Shown here one piece after another: positions 6,342 through 7,192 of a stretch of 7,192 nt of DNA (position 1 is the stretch's first letter; every line of letters starts with the position of its first letter). Below the pieces are notes generated by a model. It saw nothing but the letters and a program-made list of their open reading frames with translations, was not told where the DNA came from and searched no databases. The stretch is from Terriglobia bacterium (lineage in GTDB: Bacteria > Acidobacteriota > Terriglobia > UBA7540). The position numbers and the translations under genes are program-made. The stretch is from contig JALHUF010000707.1 of the NCBI GenBank assembly GCA_022866195.1, forward strand, positions 1-7,192, in the 5' to 3' direction.

Positions 6342-7192
6342 TTACTCAAACTTGCTGCGGTATTGTTGGCAGAGAGAGGTGCTCTGCTGGCAAAGCGTGT
6401 GGAACTCCCGGGTGGCGCTCGCCCGGTCGTCCAGCTTGAGGTAGGCAAAGGCAAGGTTCAGCCGCGCCGCGGCATAATCGGATTTCATCGCTAAGGCCTT
6501 CTGGTACGACTTGACTGCTTCACTCATCCTGCCCGTGTTTGCATAAGCGATGCCGAGGTAGTTCGCGAGCGCAGCATTTTCCGGGCCGAGCTCGGCGGCG
6601 CGCGTGAGGGGGCCTAGCGCTTCCGTGTAGTGCTGCATCTCCACCAACGCCACTCCCAGCTCCTGGTGCGAGGGCGCATAGTTGGGCTTCTCTTCGATGG
6701 CCTTTAGGAAGTAGCGCTGTGCTTCCTCATTCTGCTTCTGCTGGCGGGCCACCAGCCCCAGGCCGTGATACGCGAGAAAGTTGTGCGGATTTTCGTGCAC
6801 GGCCAGTTCGAGCCAGGGCCGCGCCTGCTCGCTTTTACCTTGGGCGATGTAGACGCGTGCCAGCCCCATGACGGCTTGCTGGAACGAAGGGCTGAGTCTC
6901 AGGCAGGCCAGGAACTGCGGCTCGGCTTCCGTCCAGCGTCGTGCCCGCGCGGCGTTCTCGGCCAGCATGAAGGGAATCAAGTAGAGGCGGGGCTCTTCGG
7001 CGGCGACCGTCTTCAGCAGAGCATCGGACTGGTCCAGGCGGCCGAGCGATGCCAGGTCCGTCGCCCGCAAGATGGATTTGAAGGCCTTCAGGCGGTCCTT
7101 GGGGTCGGGAAGCCCTCCGGTGGCCGGGATGCCGGTCGCCGGAGCTGAGTAGGCTACATAGCCAAGCGACTTCAGCTTTTCCAGCGTCTCGG
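6342..7192 (-). CDS. Sulfatase-type protein, C-terminal TPR domain (5' partial)
   Basis: The frame stays open to the right edge of the window, giving 282 visible residues, so the start lies outside. The first visible residues (ETLEKLKSLGYVAYSAP, then LPDPKD at 27-32) match the junction that in sulfatase-like hydrolases of the alkaline phosphatase superfamily follows the catalytic domain and leads into C-terminal repeats. From about residue 36 there are seven tandem TPRs with exact 34-residue spacing: the position-32 proline recurs at 67, 101, 135, 169 and 203, with Ser at 237 in the sixth. The TPR superhelix probably mediates protein contact. The C-terminus carries a CX6C pair (residues 267 and 274). 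No catalytic residues are visible, so the sulfatase part is inferred from the junction only. A stand-alone TPR protein starting at TTG 7070 is the alternative, but coding sequence clearly continues upstream of that codon. The gene converges on the receptor gene and ends at its own terminator. Confidence 0.75.
   Translation of the reverse strand, partial: ETLEKLKSLGYVAYSAPATGIPATGGLPDPKDRLKAFKSILRATDLASLGRLDQSDALLKTVAAEEPRLYLIPFMLAENAARARRWTEAEPQFLACLRLSPSFQQAVMGLARVYIAQGKSEQARPWLELAVHENPHNFLAYHGLGLVARQQKQNEEAQRYFLKAIEEKPNYAPSHQELGVALVEMQHYTEALGPLTRAAELGPENAALANYLGIAYANTGRMSEAVKSYQKALAMKSDYAAARLNLAFAYLKLDDRASATREFHTLCQQSTSLCQQYRSKFE

Noticed and set aside
6342..7070. TTG at 7070 as the start of a free-standing TPR protein
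   Set aside because: Coding sequence with a recognisable sulfatase-type linker continues upstream to the edge, and the TTG falls inside the first repeat.
1..7192. CRISPR array, tRNA, rRNA, insertion sequence or defence genes
   Set aside because: No regularly spaced repeats, no cloverleaf-like segment, no transposase-like reading frame and no defence domains were seen on either strand.

Overview
This window looks like a stretch of Acidobacteriota chromosome. It is GC-rich, with low coding density between genes. The evidence for the phylum is the gene content: two adjacent Oar-like TonB-dependent receptors, one showing the complete layout of signal peptide, carboxypeptidase-type regulatory domain, plug and large barrel, facing the tail of a sulfatase-like protein fused to tetratricopeptide repeats (TPRs). 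Both families are heavily expanded in that phylum. The assignment is inferred from protein style, not from a marker gene.

Layout. (1) Positions 1-1961, + strand: the C-terminal barrel part of a first Oar-like receptor, whose start lies left of the window. (2) Positions 1962-2482: a 521-bp non-coding region with a strong GC-rich hairpin just after the first receptor, several short dyads, a candidate promoter near 2235-2264, a leader of about 210 nt and a clear ribosome binding site. (3) Positions 2483-6193, + strand: a complete 1236-residue Oar-like outer-membrane receptor. (4) Positions 6194-6341: a 148-bp convergent intergenic region packed with three hairpins, two of them inverted copies of one palindromic element. 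(5) Positions 6342-7192, - strand: the C-terminal part of a sulfatase/TPR fusion protein, whose start lies right of the window.

How the parts fit. The two receptors are tandem but probably separate transcripts, because a terminator-like hairpin and a candidate promoter lie between them. They are predicted to sit in the outer membrane and use TonB energy to move an unknown substrate. The sulfatase-type protein is transcribed towards them. A link through sulfated or other complex glycans is possible, but nothing in the sequence proves it.

The most unusual signals are in the DNA between the genes. The two inverted hairpin elements at 6251-6341 differ by a compensating base-pair change. The strong hairpins after both receptor stop codons are each followed closely by the same octamer, GTAGCCAC. 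No defence system, CRISPR array, insertion sequence, tRNA or rRNA was seen.
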